From positions 1-64,000 of the forward strand of contig NZ_KB850001.1 in assembly GCF_000369405.1 (NCBI RefSeq): a stretch of 64,000 nucleotides of DNA, given 5' to 3'. This DNA comes from Acinetobacter sp. ANC 3929 (GTDB lineage: Bacteria; Pseudomonadota; Gammaproteobacteria; Pseudomonadales; Moraxellaceae). Shown one piece after another: positions 26,129-34,881 of this stretch; within the stretch, counting starts at the first letter, position 1, and the number at the start of each line of letters is the position of its first letter. The notes beneath the pieces were generated by a model that saw only the letters and a list, made by a program, of their open reading frames with translations, was not told the origin of the DNA and ran no database searches. The translations under genes and the position numbers were made by a program.

Positions 26129-26845
26129 ATGCGTATTGACCAAAGAACATTAGACCAATTACGTGAGGTCAAAATTACCCGTAACTTTACTCGTTACGCA
26201 GAAGGCTCAGTTTTGGTTGAGTTTGGTCATACTAAAGTGTTGTGTACCGCAAGTATTGAGAACTCAGTGCCTCGTTTCTTGAAAGGTCAGGGACAAGGCT
26301 GGGTGACAGCTGAATATGGCATGTTACCGCGCTCAACGCATACTCGCAGTGATCGTGAAGCGGCACGCGGTAAGCAAACAGGTCGTACGCAGGAAATTCA
26401 ACGTTTAATTGGTCGTAGTTTACGTGCCATGGTGGATTTGAAAAAATTAGGCGAGAACACCATTACGATTGACTGTGATGTGATTCAAGCGGATGGTGGA
26501 ACACGTACAGCAGCAATTACAGGCGCAGCAGTGGCTTTGGTTGATGCGATGAACGTATTACTTAGCAACAAGAAAATTAAACAGGATCCATTAAAAAGCT
26601 TAGTCGCAGCAATTTCAGTCGGGATGTATCAAGACGAAGTTTTACTCGATTTATGCTACGAAGAAGATTCAAATTGCCAAACCGATTTAAACGTGGTGAT
26701 GACGCAGGCTGGTGAATTTATTGAAATTCAAGGAACGGCAGAAGACAAACCGTTTACGCGCCAGCAGTGCAATGCCATGTTAGAGCTTGCAGAAAAAGGA
26801 ATCGCTGAATTGATTCAGAAGCAACAGCAGGCACTCGGTTGGTAA
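26129..26845 (+). CDS. rph: Ribonuclease PH
   Basis: A 238-residue phosphorolytic exoribonuclease that trims tRNA 3' ends. Full-length and intact: MRIDQRTLDQLREVKITRNF start, RSTHTRSDREAARGKQTGRTQEIQ near 70 with the RNA-binding arginines, and TIDCDVIQADGGTRTAAITGA near 115 with phosphate-site residues. It is a single gene with a strong terminator. Confidence 0.97.
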   Translation: MRIDQRTLDQLREVKITRNFTRYAEGSVLVEFGHTKVLCTASIENSVPRFLKGQGQGWVTAEYGMLPRSTHTRSDREAARGKQTGRTQEIQRLIGRSLRAMVDLKKLGENTITIDCDVIQADGGTRTAAITGAAVALVDAMNVLLSNKKIKQDPLKSLVAAISVGMYQDEVLLDLCYEEDSNCQTDLNVVMTQAGEFIEIQGTAEDKPFTRQQCNAMLELAEKGIAELIQKQQQALGW

Positions 26846-26863
26846 TGACCAGTTGATAGTGCG

Positions 26864-26896
26864 GGCGGTCTGGTTTTTTTAGACCGCCTTTTTTTT
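26864..26896 (+). terminator. rph terminator
   Basis: An 8-bp stem GGCGGTCT / AGACCGCC is followed by nine T, 18 bases after the rph stop codon. Confidence 0.92.
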
Positions 26897-26991
26897 AATC
26901 TATTTTTTGTCATCGAATTGCGATCAAATCATCATTCAATTGTCATTTATATTGTATTGACTATCTGCACTGATATTTAACGGATAGTAAA

Positions 26992-27135
26992 ATGCGAAAT
27001 TTCCTTTTAGCGTTGCTTAGCAGCAGTTGCTTGTTACTCAGTGCCTGTAACGACAGTGATGGCGATAACAATAATAATCCTACGCCAAATCCAAAGCCGC
27101 CAACATCTACCTGCAAAATCCACTGTGCCCCATAA
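26992..27135 (+). CDS. Small lipoprotein upstream of phospholipase C
   Basis: A 47-residue reading frame from ATG 26992 to TAA 27135. It begins MRNFLLALLSSSCLLLSACN, a clear lipoprotein signal with lipobox LSAC. The mature part is Asp/Asn-rich (NDSDGDNNNN), then Pro-rich (PTPNPKPPT), and ends in a short Cys-containing tail (CKIHCAP). It lies 24 bases before the phospholipase start on the same strand and so is probably cotranscribed. It could be an accessory or anchor for the exported enzyme; that is inference. Confidence 0.65.
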   Translation: MRNFLLALLSSSCLLLSACNDSDGDNNNNPTPNPKPPTSTCKIHCAP

Positions 27136-27159
27136 ATATAATAATAAGGAAATAAACCA

Positions 27160-29340
27160 ATGAATCGTCGCGATTTTTTATTAAATTCAACCAAAGCCTT
27201 GTTTGGTACAGCTGCGCTGACCAGTTTCCCCATGAGTATTCAAAAAGCCCTTGCGATTGATGCTAAGGTGGAAACAGGCACCATCAAAGACGTTAAACAT
27301 GTGGTGATTCTGACCCAAGAAAATCGTTCTTTTGATAATTATTTTGGCACGTTGAAAGGTGTACGTGGTTTCGGTGACCGCTTTACCATTCCTTTAAGCC
27401 AAGGTCGTAAAGTCTGGGAACAGTATGATGCCAAAAAGAATAAGGTCTATCCGTATCACTTAGACAGCAGCCGTGGCAATGCACAGCGTGTCAGTGGCAC
27501 ACCGCACTCATGGACCGATGGCCAATATGCCTGGGATCATGGTCGTATGGGTAGTTGGGTGCAATACAAGCAACCGCAATCGATGGGCTATTACAAGCAA
27601 CAAGAAGTTGAATTTCAGTTTGCTTTAGCCAATGCCTTTACTTTGTGTGATGCTTATCACTGCGCGATGCATACGGGTACCAATTCCAACCGTATGTTTA
27701 TCTGGACAGGAACCAATGGTCCAACAGGCGCCAATGTTGCCAGTGTAGTCAATGATCTGGATGAGATTGGCCCATCGACCACAGGTTATGACTGGACCAC
27801 TTATCCTGAGCGTTTACAGCAAGCAGGCGTAAGCTGGAAAGTTTATCAAAACATGCCAGACAACTTTACCGATAACCCATTGGCAGGATTTAAAAAGTAC
27901 CGCCGTGCCAATGAGTTATCAGGTAAACCCGTCAATAACAGCACCATTTGCCCAGCTTATGATCCAGCAATTGATGCAACCCAACCACTCTATAAAGGTA
28001 TTGCCAATACCATGCCAGATGGTGGTTTTCTGGGAACATTTAAAGAGGACATTGCCAAAGGGCAGTTGCCACAAGTGAGCTGGCTGGTTGCACCAGCGAC
28101 CTACAGTGAGCATCCAGGGCCATCAAGCCCAGTGCAGGGAGCATGGTATATCCAAGAAGTTCTCAATGCGTTGACTGAGCGCCCAGAGCTGTGGAGCCAA
28201 ACTGTTTTCTTGATTAATTTTGACGAAAATGATGGTTTCTTTGATCATGTACCTTCACCAAGTGCACCTTCAATGGATGCATCTGGCAGGGTATATGGCA
28301 AATCGACGCTCAGTAAAGAACAGATGTCTTATGAATATGCGACGCATGCCAGGGCTTCGAACGGTCAGCCAAATTTTACCGATCCTGAAGTGAGTAATGG
28401 CGTTGGGGTCTATGGACCAGGGGTTCGGGTACCGATGTATATCATTTCACCATGGAGTCGCGGTGGTTGGGTCAATTCACAAGTGTTTGATCACTCTTCC
28501 GTGATCCGATTCTTGGAGCAATGTTTTGATGTGAAAGAGCCGAATATCAGTCCCTATCGTCGTGCAGTATGTGGTGATTTAACTTCGGCATTTAATTTTA
28601 AAACGCCTAATTTACTCCCAGTACCAGATTTATCTGGTAAGAAGAGTAAAGCAGAAGCTGATGCGATTCGTAAAGCACAAGAGGGGTTGGCGCAGGTCAG
28701 TCGTCCTTTAAGCCAAACGTATCCAATTCAGGACATGGGAATTCGTCCATCGCGTGCACTGCCTTATGTCTTGCATAGCAGTGCTAAAGTTGATGCTGTG
28801 GCTAAAACCGTGAAATTAATGTTCTCAAATACGGGCACACATGCCGCTGTCTTCCATGTCTATGACAAATTGAATTTAGAAGTAGTTCCACGCCGTTATA
28901 TGGTGGAGGCGGGCAAGCAACTAGATGACGTGTGGCAGACTAAGGACAATCAGTATGATCTATGGGTATTGGGGCCAAATGGTTTTCATCGCAGTTTTGC
29001 GGGTAACCTAACTCAAACGGCACAAATTCAGGCACTTCCAGAAGTTCGTGTCTGTATGGAAGAGTGTGATCCAAAGATTTTCCTAAAAGTCCGCAATGAC
29101 GCTACACAAACAGCAAAACTGGTGATCAAAGCCAATGCCTACTTACCAAATAAGAGCTGGAAAATTGAAACGGCTGCGACGGAAAAAGAACTGAGCTGGG
29201 ATATGTCTGAATTTGGTGGCTGGTATGACTTTACCGTCACGATTGAAAATGATCCAAGCTATAGCCGTCGCTTTGCTGGACGTATTGAAACCAATGAGGA
29301 CTCCATTTCTGATCCTTATATGGGCTTTTCAGGAAATTAA
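27160..29340 (+). CDS. plc: Phosphocholine-specific phospholipase C, Tat-exported
   Basis: A 726-residue phospholipase C of the PlcH/PlcN/acid-phosphatase superfamily. It starts with a twin-arginine signal (MNRRDFLLNSTKALFGTAAL), so it is exported folded. The catalytic N-terminal domain has VILTQENRSFDNYFGT near residue 50, the metal and nucleophile site of this family, plus NFDENDGFFDHVPSP near 365. Two C-terminal DUF756-type beta domains follow (after about 530). It hydrolyses phosphatidylcholine or sphingomyelin. TAAGGA lies before the start. A. baumannii has two such enzymes linked to host-cell damage. Confidence 0.93.
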   Translation: MNRRDFLLNSTKALFGTAALTSFPMSIQKALAIDAKVETGTIKDVKHVVILTQENRSFDNYFGTLKGVRGFGDRFTIPLSQGRKVWEQYDAKKNKVYPYHLDSSRGNAQRVSGTPHSWTDGQYAWDHGRMGSWVQYKQPQSMGYYKQQEVEFQFALANAFTLCDAYHCAMHTGTNSNRMFIWTGTNGPTGANVASVVNDLDEIGPSTTGYDWTTYPERLQQAGVSWKVYQNMPDNFTDNPLAGFKKYRRANELSGKPVNNSTICPAYDPAIDATQPLYKGIANTMPDGGFLGTFKEDIAKGQLPQVSWLVAPATYSEHPGPSSPVQGAWYIQEVLNALTERPELWSQTVFLINFDENDGFFDHVPSPSAPSMDASGRVYGKSTLSKEQMSYEYATHARASNGQPNFTDPEVSNGVGVYGPGVRVPMYIISPWSRGGWVNSQVFDHSSVIRFLEQCFDVKEPNISPYRRAVCGDLTSAFNFKTPNLLPVPDLSGKKSKAEADAIRKAQEGLAQVSRPLSQTYPIQDMGIRPSRALPYVLHSSAKVDAVAKTVKLMFSNTGTHAAVFHVYDKLNLEVVPRRYMVEAGKQLDDVWQTKDNQYDLWVLGPNGFHRSFAGNLTQTAQIQALPEVRVCMEECDPKIFLKVRNDATQTAKLVIKANAYLPNKSWKIETAATEKELSWDMSEFGGWYDFTVTIENDPSYSRRFAGRIETNEDSISDPYMGFSGN

Positions 29341-29359
29341 GGTTGTTTGATACGGGCCT

Positions 29360-29384
29360 GCAGTCTAAGTAAATCTTAGGCTGC
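29360..29384 (+). terminator. Possible plc terminator
   Basis: A 10-bp stem GCAGTCTAAG / CTTAGGCTGC (one mismatch pair) sits 20 bases after the plc stop codon. The T tract after it is short (TTCTATTT), so it is only a candidate. Confidence 0.5.
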
Positions 29385-29512
29385 TTCTATTTAGTGGGGA
29401 ACATGATCAAACGGATGGTCTGCTACAGCACCGAAAAGAGAATTAAACGCAATGACAGCATTTTCAACAAGAACATGACGGAGTGTTTACATGCCTATAA
29501 CACAGCCCACTG

Positions 29513-29548
29513 ATTTGACTCATTTTAATTTGATAAATTGAGTCAAAT
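29513..29548. repeat. Inverted repeat upstream of small membrane protein gene
   Basis: ATTTGACTCA (29513-29522) and TGAGTCAAAT (29539-29548) form a perfect 10-bp inverted repeat with a 16-base A/T-rich loop, 28 bases before a small gene. It may be a regulator site or leader hairpin. No T tract follows it. Confidence 0.5.
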
Positions 29549-29575
29549 TGAAAGAAACAAGTTTAAGGGGAAATC

Positions 29576-29764
29576 ATGATGCTACAAGTATTTTTGGTCT
29601 TACTCACTGCAGTAACATTTGTATTAATGGCGGCTGACCCTCGTCCAACGGATTCGACCGAAGCCAAATCAGCGTGGCAAGTTGAAACGACACAATTGAA
29701 TAAAGCAGAGGCTTTAGTAGAACACAAGCCCCTGAAGCAAGAAAAAGACCTTGATCAGGCTTAA
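29576..29764 (+). CDS. Small single-pass membrane protein, hypothetical
   Basis: A 62-residue reading frame with one hydrophobic N-terminal segment (MLQVFLVLLTAVTFVLMAA) and a polar tail rich in Lys, Glu and Gln. AAGGGG lies seven bases before the start codon, supporting translation. The second codon is also ATG. Its stop codon overlaps the end of the convergent nadC gene. Its function is unknown. Confidence 0.55.
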   Translation: MMLQVFLVLLTAVTFVLMAADPRPTDSTEAKSAWQVETTQLNKAEALVEHKPLKQEKDLDQA

Positions 29765-30606
29765 GCGTTAAAACGCATGGATAAATCAACTGCACGTACG
29801 TCTTTGGTCAATACGCCCATTGAAATGTAGTCCACGCCAGTGGTTGCCACTTCACGTAAATTGTCGATGGTAATATTACCAGAAGCCTCTAATTTACAAC
29901 GACCTGCTACATGTTTGACCGCATCAATCATCTGTTGCTGGCTAAAGTTATCCAACATCACAATATCAGCACCTGCTTCAAGTGCTTGATTGAGCTCATC
30001 CCATGTCTCAACTTCAACCTCTACAGGTTTGCCTGGCGCAATCGTATGTGCCTTGGCAATTGCTTGAGCAATTCCACCCGCTGCCATGATGTGATTTTCT
30101 TTAATTAAAAATGCATCAAATAAACCTAAACGATGATTTTGACCACCGCCGACAGCAACCGCATATTTTTGTGCAATACGTAAGCCGGGTAAGGTTTTAC
30201 GGGTATCGAGTAGTTTAGTATGTAAACCATCGAGCTGTTGCACATAGCTAGCCGTTTTGGTTGCTACTGCTGAGAGGGTTTGCACAAAGTTTAAAGCAGG
30301 GCGCTCTACGGTGAGTAAACTACGTGCAGAACCAGCAAGTTTTAAGAATGCTTCATTTGCCGCAACATGTTCGCCTTCTTGTTTGAGCCATGTGATTTGA
30401 ACAGAGCTGTCATAGGCTTGAATTAACGCATTGACCCAAGGCTGACCCGCCAACACCATATCTTCACGTGTAATAATGGTTGCAGTGGCCTGTTCATCTT
30501 CTGGTGTGAGCATGGCGGTAATATCGCCGTCCCCGATATCTTCTTGTAATGCTTGTTGAATATTGATTTGAATAGATTGTTCAAGCAAAGATTGAGGGAT
30601 ACTCAT
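29761..30606 (-). CDS. nadC: Nicotinate-nucleotide pyrophosphorylase (quinolinate phosphoribosyltransferase)
   Basis: A 281-residue enzyme converting quinolinate and PRPP to nicotinate mononucleotide in de novo NAD synthesis. The N-terminus has ALQEDIGDGDITA, the active-site segment LDTRKTLPGLRIAQKYAV (R, K, T, P residues) is near 135, and GGGQNHRLGLFDAFLIKENH near 160; the barrel ends with EASGNITIDNL and ISMGVLT. The ATG at 30606 (MSIPQSLLEQ) gives the usual family length. Confidence 0.96.
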   Translation of the reverse strand: MSIPQSLLEQSIQINIQQALQEDIGDGDITAMLTPEDEQATATIITREDMVLAGQPWVNALIQAYDSSVQITWLKQEGEHVAANEAFLKLAGSARSLLTVERPALNFVQTLSAVATKTASYVQQLDGLHTKLLDTRKTLPGLRIAQKYAVAVGGGQNHRLGLFDAFLIKENHIMAAGGIAQAIAKAHTIAPGKPVEVEVETWDELNQALEAGADIVMLDNFSQQQMIDAVKHVAGRCKLEASGNITIDNLREVATTGVDYISMGVLTKDVRAVDLSMRFNA

Positions 30607-30652
30607 ACCATTTCCAGTGTATTTTTGACTAAAAAACTTGTGCGTTATAATA

Positions 30653-30918
30653 GGGTCTATTGACATTTCAACCATGCATTGCGTTATTGGCTAAAACGAA
30701 ATAAACAAGGCATGAAATGTAGGCAATGGCGCTACCCTTGTCAAGTTTCATAACGCTGTTTATGGAGGTTTTAGCCATAACCCTTCGGGACAGGAATATT
30801 TTTTGCCGCTCCTGCGTTATAACTTTGCTCATTTAGAATGACTAAATTTTGCAAGTCATGCCTTGTATCGTCTAAAAATATTCTCTGTCGCAAGCATCTG
30901 TGAACTGTCAATAGCCCC
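30653..30918. mobile_element. MITE-like element between nadC and ampD
   Basis: The terminal inverted repeats are GGGTCTATTGACA (30653-30665) and, read on the other strand, GGGGCTATTGACA (30906-30918), matching at 12 of 13 positions; weaker similarity extends to about 30 bases (TTCA, ATGC and TTGCG are shared). A perfect 5-bp direct repeat TAATA lies immediately outside both ends (30648-30652 and 30919-30923). Inside are further inverted repeats (ACAAGGCATGA/TCATGCCTTGT; GACAGGAATATTTTT/AAAAATATTCTCTGTC). It encodes no protein. The 266-bp size, TIR and TSD fit a miniature inverted-repeat element. Confidence 0.78.
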
Positions 30919-31019
30919 TAATACTCTACTCATAAAAAATAAGTATTTCATCTCGATTATTCGTGATAAAGCATGTCAGAATGGACAAGATAAATATTAA
31001 ATTGCTGATTCGGGTCACC

Positions 31020-31613
31020 ATGCAACAATCTAAATTTGCTCAAGTTCAAGATGGAATACTGGAAGGCGCAACACAAATTGCGTCGCCCAACTTTAATGCC
31101 CGACCTGCTGATACCGATATTCAACTGATTGTTATTCATAATATTAGTTTGCCACCTTCACAATTTGGTGGTGGTTATATTCAACAATTCTTTCAGAATC
31201 AGCTGGATTGGTCAGTACATCCTTATTTCCAAACCATTGAGGGGATGAAAGTTTCAGCGCATCTACTGATTTTACGTACAGGCGAAGTGATTCAGTTTGT
31301 GAATTTTAATGACCGTTCGTGGCACGCAGGCCGTTCTAGCTATTTGGCATTGAAAGAATGTAATGATTATTCGATTGGAATAGAGCTTGAGGGAAGTGAT
31401 GATCTGCCTTTTGAGCCTAAGCAATATCAAGCATTGGCTGAAGTTGTGAATACTTTACGCCAAGTATATCCAAAAATTCAAAATCATATTGCAGGCCATT
31501 CTGATATTGCGCCAAAACGGAAAACCGATCCCGGCTTATATTTTGATTGGCAATTGTTTAGGAATTTATTGTCCAAACAAAAATTCGCCCAAAAAACATC
31601 GTCGGATTTATAA
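31020..31613 (+). CDS. ampD: 1,6-anhydro-N-acetylmuramyl-L-alanine amidase AmpD
   Basis: A 197-residue cytoplasmic zinc amidase of peptidoglycan recycling. The zinc and catalytic residues are visible: first His in LIVIHNISLPP, then WSVHPYF, SAHLLI, and the C-terminal GHSDIAPKRKTDPG with second His and Asp. Loss of AmpD de-represses AmpC-type beta-lactamase where AmpR is present. The ATG at 31020 (MQQSKFAQVQ) is chosen over 30963, which adds 19 unsupported residues. It starts just right of the MITE-like element, which may affect its promoter. Confidence 0.94.
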   Translation: MQQSKFAQVQDGILEGATQIASPNFNARPADTDIQLIVIHNISLPPSQFGGGYIQQFFQNQLDWSVHPYFQTIEGMKVSAHLLILRTGEVIQFVNFNDRSWHAGRSSYLALKECNDYSIGIELEGSDDLPFEPKQYQALAEVVNTLRQVYPKIQNHIAGHSDIAPKRKTDPGLYFDWQLFRNLLSKQKFAQKTSSDL

Positions 31614-31684
31614 TTTCACAACGAAATCTATTCGGACTTTCATTACAATAACGCTTTTTAAAATATAAGCCGTAGGTGAATGCG

Positions 31685-33226
31685 ATGGCATTGTGGCGAT
31701 CGACTGTAATTGTCAGTGCAATGACGATGTTATCCCGGGTATTGGGTTTGGTACGTGATGTGGTACTGCTCAATGTGTTTGGTGCAGGTAAGGACTTCGA
31801 TACTTTTGTTGTTGCCTTTCGTATTCCCAACTTCTTCAGACGATTATTTGCAGAAGGGGCATTTTCTCAAGCTTTTATTCCCGTCTTAACAGAATATAAA
31901 ACCAGCCGTGCACATGCCGAGGTCCAGATTCTCATTAGTCGGGTGTTTGGCTGTTTGCTTACGGCTATGTCCTTATTGACCTTTGTGGCAATGGTGGCTG
32001 CGCCCGCAATTATTTATCTGTATGCACCTGGTTTCCATAACGATCCAGAGAAATTCGATCTCGCTGTGGATATGTTCCGCCTCACCATTCCATACCTGAT
32101 GTTTATGTCCTTGACGGCTTTTGCCAGCAGTATCCTCAACAGTTATGGTTCATTTGCATCACCTGCTTTTTCTCCAGTATTGCTGAATGTGGCAATGATT
32201 GCAGGGGCATGGTGGCTGACCCCGTACATGGCCGAGCCAATTATGGCCTTGGGTTGGGCCGTGGTTGCTGCGGGTGTCTTACAGCTGGCGATTCAGATTC
32301 CTGAATTATGGAAGAAGAACTTATTGATTCCACCTAAAGTAGACTTCAAACATGAAGGTGTGGATCGTATTTTAAAGCTGATGCTGCCAGCTTTGTTCGG
32401 TGTGTCAGTCACTCAGATTAACTTACTGCTCAATACAATCTGGGCATCATTTATGCAAGATGGCTCGGTATCATGGCTATACAGTGCCGAGCGTATGACT
32501 GAGTTGCCATTGGGATTGATTGGCGTCGCGATTGGTACGGTAATTTTACCTTCGCTTTCTGCACGTCATGCGGAACAAGATCAAGCTAAATTTAGAGGCA
32601 TGATTGATTGGGCTGCCAAGATTATTATGTTGGTCGGTATTCCCGCAAGTATTGCATTATTTATGTTGTCGACACCGATTATTCAGGCCTTGTTCCAGCG
32701 TGGTGAATTTACCGTAGAAGATACGCGAATGACAGCATTGGCCCTGCAATGTATGAGTGCAGGGGTAATCTCATTTATGTTGATTAAAGTGTTTGCACCA
32801 GGCTTCTATGCACAACAAGATACCAAAACACCTGTCCGTGTGGGCTTAATGGCCGTCGCAGCCAATGCGATTCTAAACGTAGTCTTTATTGGCTTTTTTA
32901 AGTTAATCGATTGGCATGCCGAGCATATGGCACTCGCACTGGCATCTTCAGGCTCGGCTTTGGTGAATGCGGGTATGCTGTACTTCTATTTACATAAACG
33001 TAATATCTATCGTTTTGGCGCACATTGGAAAAAACTGGCATTGCAATATGCGGTTGCTAATATCGCCATGATTGCTGCGCTTTGGTATGGCTTAACGTGG
33101 TACCAAGGCGATATTTCTCAATGGCTACGTATTGCTGAAGTGACAGGTTTATGTGTGATTGGCGTCGTGGCTTATGTTGTTGGGTTGTTGGTTATGGGCT
33201 TCCGTCCAAGACATTTGAAAGCTTAG
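31685..33226 (+). CDS. murJ: Lipid II flippase MurJ
   Basis: A 513-residue inner-membrane MOP-superfamily flippase moving lipid II to the periplasm. It has the expected many hydrophobic segments and the N-terminal signature SRVLGLVRDVVL, then FVVAFRIPNFFRRLFAEGAFSQAF (conserved charged residues in the cavity). GGTG precedes the ATG at 31685; the ATG three codons earlier is possible. It is followed by a strong terminator. Confidence 0.96.
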   Translation: MALWRSTVIVSAMTMLSRVLGLVRDVVLLNVFGAGKDFDTFVVAFRIPNFFRRLFAEGAFSQAFIPVLTEYKTSRAHAEVQILISRVFGCLLTAMSLLTFVAMVAAPAIIYLYAPGFHNDPEKFDLAVDMFRLTIPYLMFMSLTAFASSILNSYGSFASPAFSPVLLNVAMIAGAWWLTPYMAEPIMALGWAVVAAGVLQLAIQIPELWKKNLLIPPKVDFKHEGVDRILKLMLPALFGVSVTQINLLLNTIWASFMQDGSVSWLYSAERMTELPLGLIGVAIGTVILPSLSARHAEQDQAKFRGMIDWAAKIIMLVGIPASIALFMLSTPIIQALFQRGEFTVEDTRMTALALQCMSAGVISFMLIKVFAPGFYAQQDTKTPVRVGLMAVAANAILNVVFIGFFKLIDWHAEHMALALASSGSALVNAGMLYFYLHKRNIYRFGAHWKKLALQYAVANIAMIAALWYGLTWYQGDISQWLRIAEVTGLCVIGVVAYVVGLLVMGFRPRHLKA

Positions 33227-33241
33227 ACTTTTTGAAAAATT

Positions 33242-33266
33242 AAACCCTCCAATTGGAGGGTTTTTT
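33242..33266. terminator. Terminator between murJ and the FKBP gene
   Basis: A perfect stem AACCCTCC / GGAGGGTT with loop AATT is followed by T residues, directly between convergent genes. Confidence 0.9.
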
Positions 33267-33267
33267 A

Positions 33268-33951
33268 TTATTTCACTTCGAGTAATTCAATATCAAAAAT
33301 CAACGTACTATTAGGACCAATCGCATCGCCCGAACCGACATCACCATAGGCGAGATTTGCTGGAATAAAGAAACGTGTTTTGCCACCTTCTTTCATGGTT
33401 TGAACCCCTTCAGTCCAACCCGCAATCACTTGACTCAGTTTGAACTCAAGCGGATGGTTACGTGCAATTGAACTATCAAATACGGTGCCATCAAGCAGAC
33501 GGCCTTCATAATTGACTTTAACGGTAGAGCTTGCTTTTGGAGACTTACCTTTACCTTGTTCTAGCACTTGGTATTGTAGGCCTGATTTCGTGGTCACGAT
33601 ATCTGCTTTCTTGCCATTTTCAGCTAAAAAGGCTTTGCCTGCTTGATCATTTTTTTGTGCTTGTTCTTGAAACTCGACCAGTTGTTTGGCTTCTAGGCGC
33701 TTTTTATATTGATTGAGTACAGTTGCCATTTCCTCATCGGTCAATGATGCAGCTTTACCTTGCACCGCTTCTTGTAAACCCTGTACAAAGGTCTCGATAT
33801 TTAAATCTTTTAGTGTTTCGGCATTCCCTCGACCCATCAGATAACCGTAGCTATATCCGAGTTGATCTTTTTGTGGACTTTTTGTGGAAATAGGAGCTGC
33901 TTGAACCGTTCCGATGGTTGAAGCAATTAAAATGAGACCTAATCTTTTCAT
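33268..33951 (-). CDS. FKBP-type peptidyl-prolyl isomerase, periplasmic (copy A)
   Basis: A 227-residue protein with signal peptide (MKRLGLILIASTIGTVQAAP), a helical dimerisation region (FKBP_N) with a predicted long helix near 90-125, and a C-terminal FKBP domain: VKVNYEGRLLDGTVFDSS, VIAGWTEGVQTMKEGGKTRF, and PANLAYGD then GPNSTLIFDIELLEV. It resembles FkpA/Mip folding helpers of the periplasm. It is a neighbour and relative of the next FKBP gene, but a hairpin lies between them, so the two may be only partly cotranscribed. Confidence 0.9.
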   Translation of the reverse strand: MKRLGLILIASTIGTVQAAPISTKSPQKDQLGYSYGYLMGRGNAETLKDLNIETFVQGLQEAVQGKAASLTDEEMATVLNQYKKRLEAKQLVEFQEQAQKNDQAGKAFLAENGKKADIVTTKSGLQYQVLEQGKGKSPKASSTVKVNYEGRLLDGTVFDSSIARNHPLEFKLSQVIAGWTEGVQTMKEGGKTRFFIPANLAYGDVGSGDAIGPNSTLIFDIELLEVK

Positions 33952-33970
33952 TATTTCTTCCAAAAATAAA

Positions 33971-33993
33971 GGAGAGCACAGGCTCTCCTTAGA
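33971..33993 (-). terminator. Hairpin between the two FKBP genes
   Basis: GGAGAG / CTCTCC with a six-base loop; on the minus strand it is followed by CTTTATTTTT. It may attenuate read-through from the upstream FKBP gene. Confidence 0.5.
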
Positions 33994-33996
33994 TCA

Positions 33997-34704
33997 TTAT
34001 TTTACAGCGATTAATTCTACATCAAAAATTAATGTGCTATTCGGTGGGATCGAACCAGGAACACCTTGTTCACCATAACCTAAGTTTGCTGGAATATAAA
34101 AAGTCGCTTTTCCGCCTTCTTTCATCAGCTGTAAGCCTTCAGTCCAACCCGGAATCACTTGATTTAGTGGGAACTCAATTGGCTCACCACGGTCATAGGA
34201 GCTGTCAAACACTTTACCATCAGCAAGTTGGCCTTTGTAATGAACTTTCACAACGGATGTTGCGACAGGTTGCTTACCTGTGCCTTCTTTGGTGATCTTG
34301 TATTGCAAGCCTGAAGCTGTGGTTTTCACACCTTCTTTTTTCGCATTTTCTGCTAAAAAGCTGTTGTTGGTTGCTTCAGTTTTTTTGGTTTCAGCGACTT
34401 GTTTTTGTTGTTGCTCTTTTTGGAACTCAACATAAGCTGCCTGTAACTCTTCTTCTGTGTAGGCAGCAGGTTTTTGCGCATGTGCATCACGGAAACCAGT
34501 AATAAATGCACTGGTTTCTAATTCGGGTGGTGTTTGTTTTGCCACTTCATAACCTAATGCATAACTGATTTTTGCAACAGGTGCTGCATTTTTGTCAGCT
34601 TTGGCACCAAGCTCAGTGGTTGGGTTTTTGGTAGCGTAGTAAATAGGAACGAGCGCTGCACCGCCTAAAACAGCTGCGACAACGAAAGGTAAAGCTTTAC
34701 TCAT
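33997..34704 (-). CDS. fkpA: FKBP-type peptidyl-prolyl isomerase, membrane-anchored (copy B)
   Basis: A 235-residue FKBP with an uncleaved-looking hydrophobic N-terminus (LPFVVAAVLGGAALVPIYYA), a Lys/Gln/Glu-rich helix around 105-125, and an FKBP domain with VKVHYKGQLADGKVFDSSYDR, VIPGWTEGLQLMKEGGKATF and PANLGYGEQGVPGSIPPNSTLIF. It occupies the conserved fkpA position that marks the left border of Acinetobacter K loci. The ATG at 34704 (MSKALPF) is preferred to one four codons upstream. Confidence 0.9.
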   Translation of the reverse strand: MSKALPFVVAAVLGGAALVPIYYATKNPTTELGAKADKNAAPVAKISYALGYEVAKQTPPELETSAFITGFRDAHAQKPAAYTEEELQAAYVEFQKEQQQKQVAETKKTEATNNSFLAENAKKEGVKTTASGLQYKITKEGTGKQPVATSVVKVHYKGQLADGKVFDSSYDRGEPIEFPLNQVIPGWTEGLQLMKEGGKATFYIPANLGYGEQGVPGSIPPNSTLIFDVELIAVK

Positions 34705-34829
34705 GAGATGTCCCAAAGCGAGATTTGAATAAAAAATATGGCATTGATCTTAGCATGCTTGAGCTTAAGCATTGAATAACAAACCGCAAAAATGCGTGAG
34801 TTTTTTATAAGATTTATGTGTTTAAGCAT

Positions 34830-34859
34830 AAAAAACCAGATCATCTGATCTGGTTTTTT
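34830..34859. terminator. Terminator after wzc
   Basis: A 14-bp perfect inverted repeat AAAAAACCAGATCA / TGATCTGGTTTTTT lies 22 bases past the wzc stop codon and should end the wza-wzb-wzc transcript. Confidence 0.9.
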
Positions 34860-34881
34860 GAACAATTAAATTGCACTCGGT

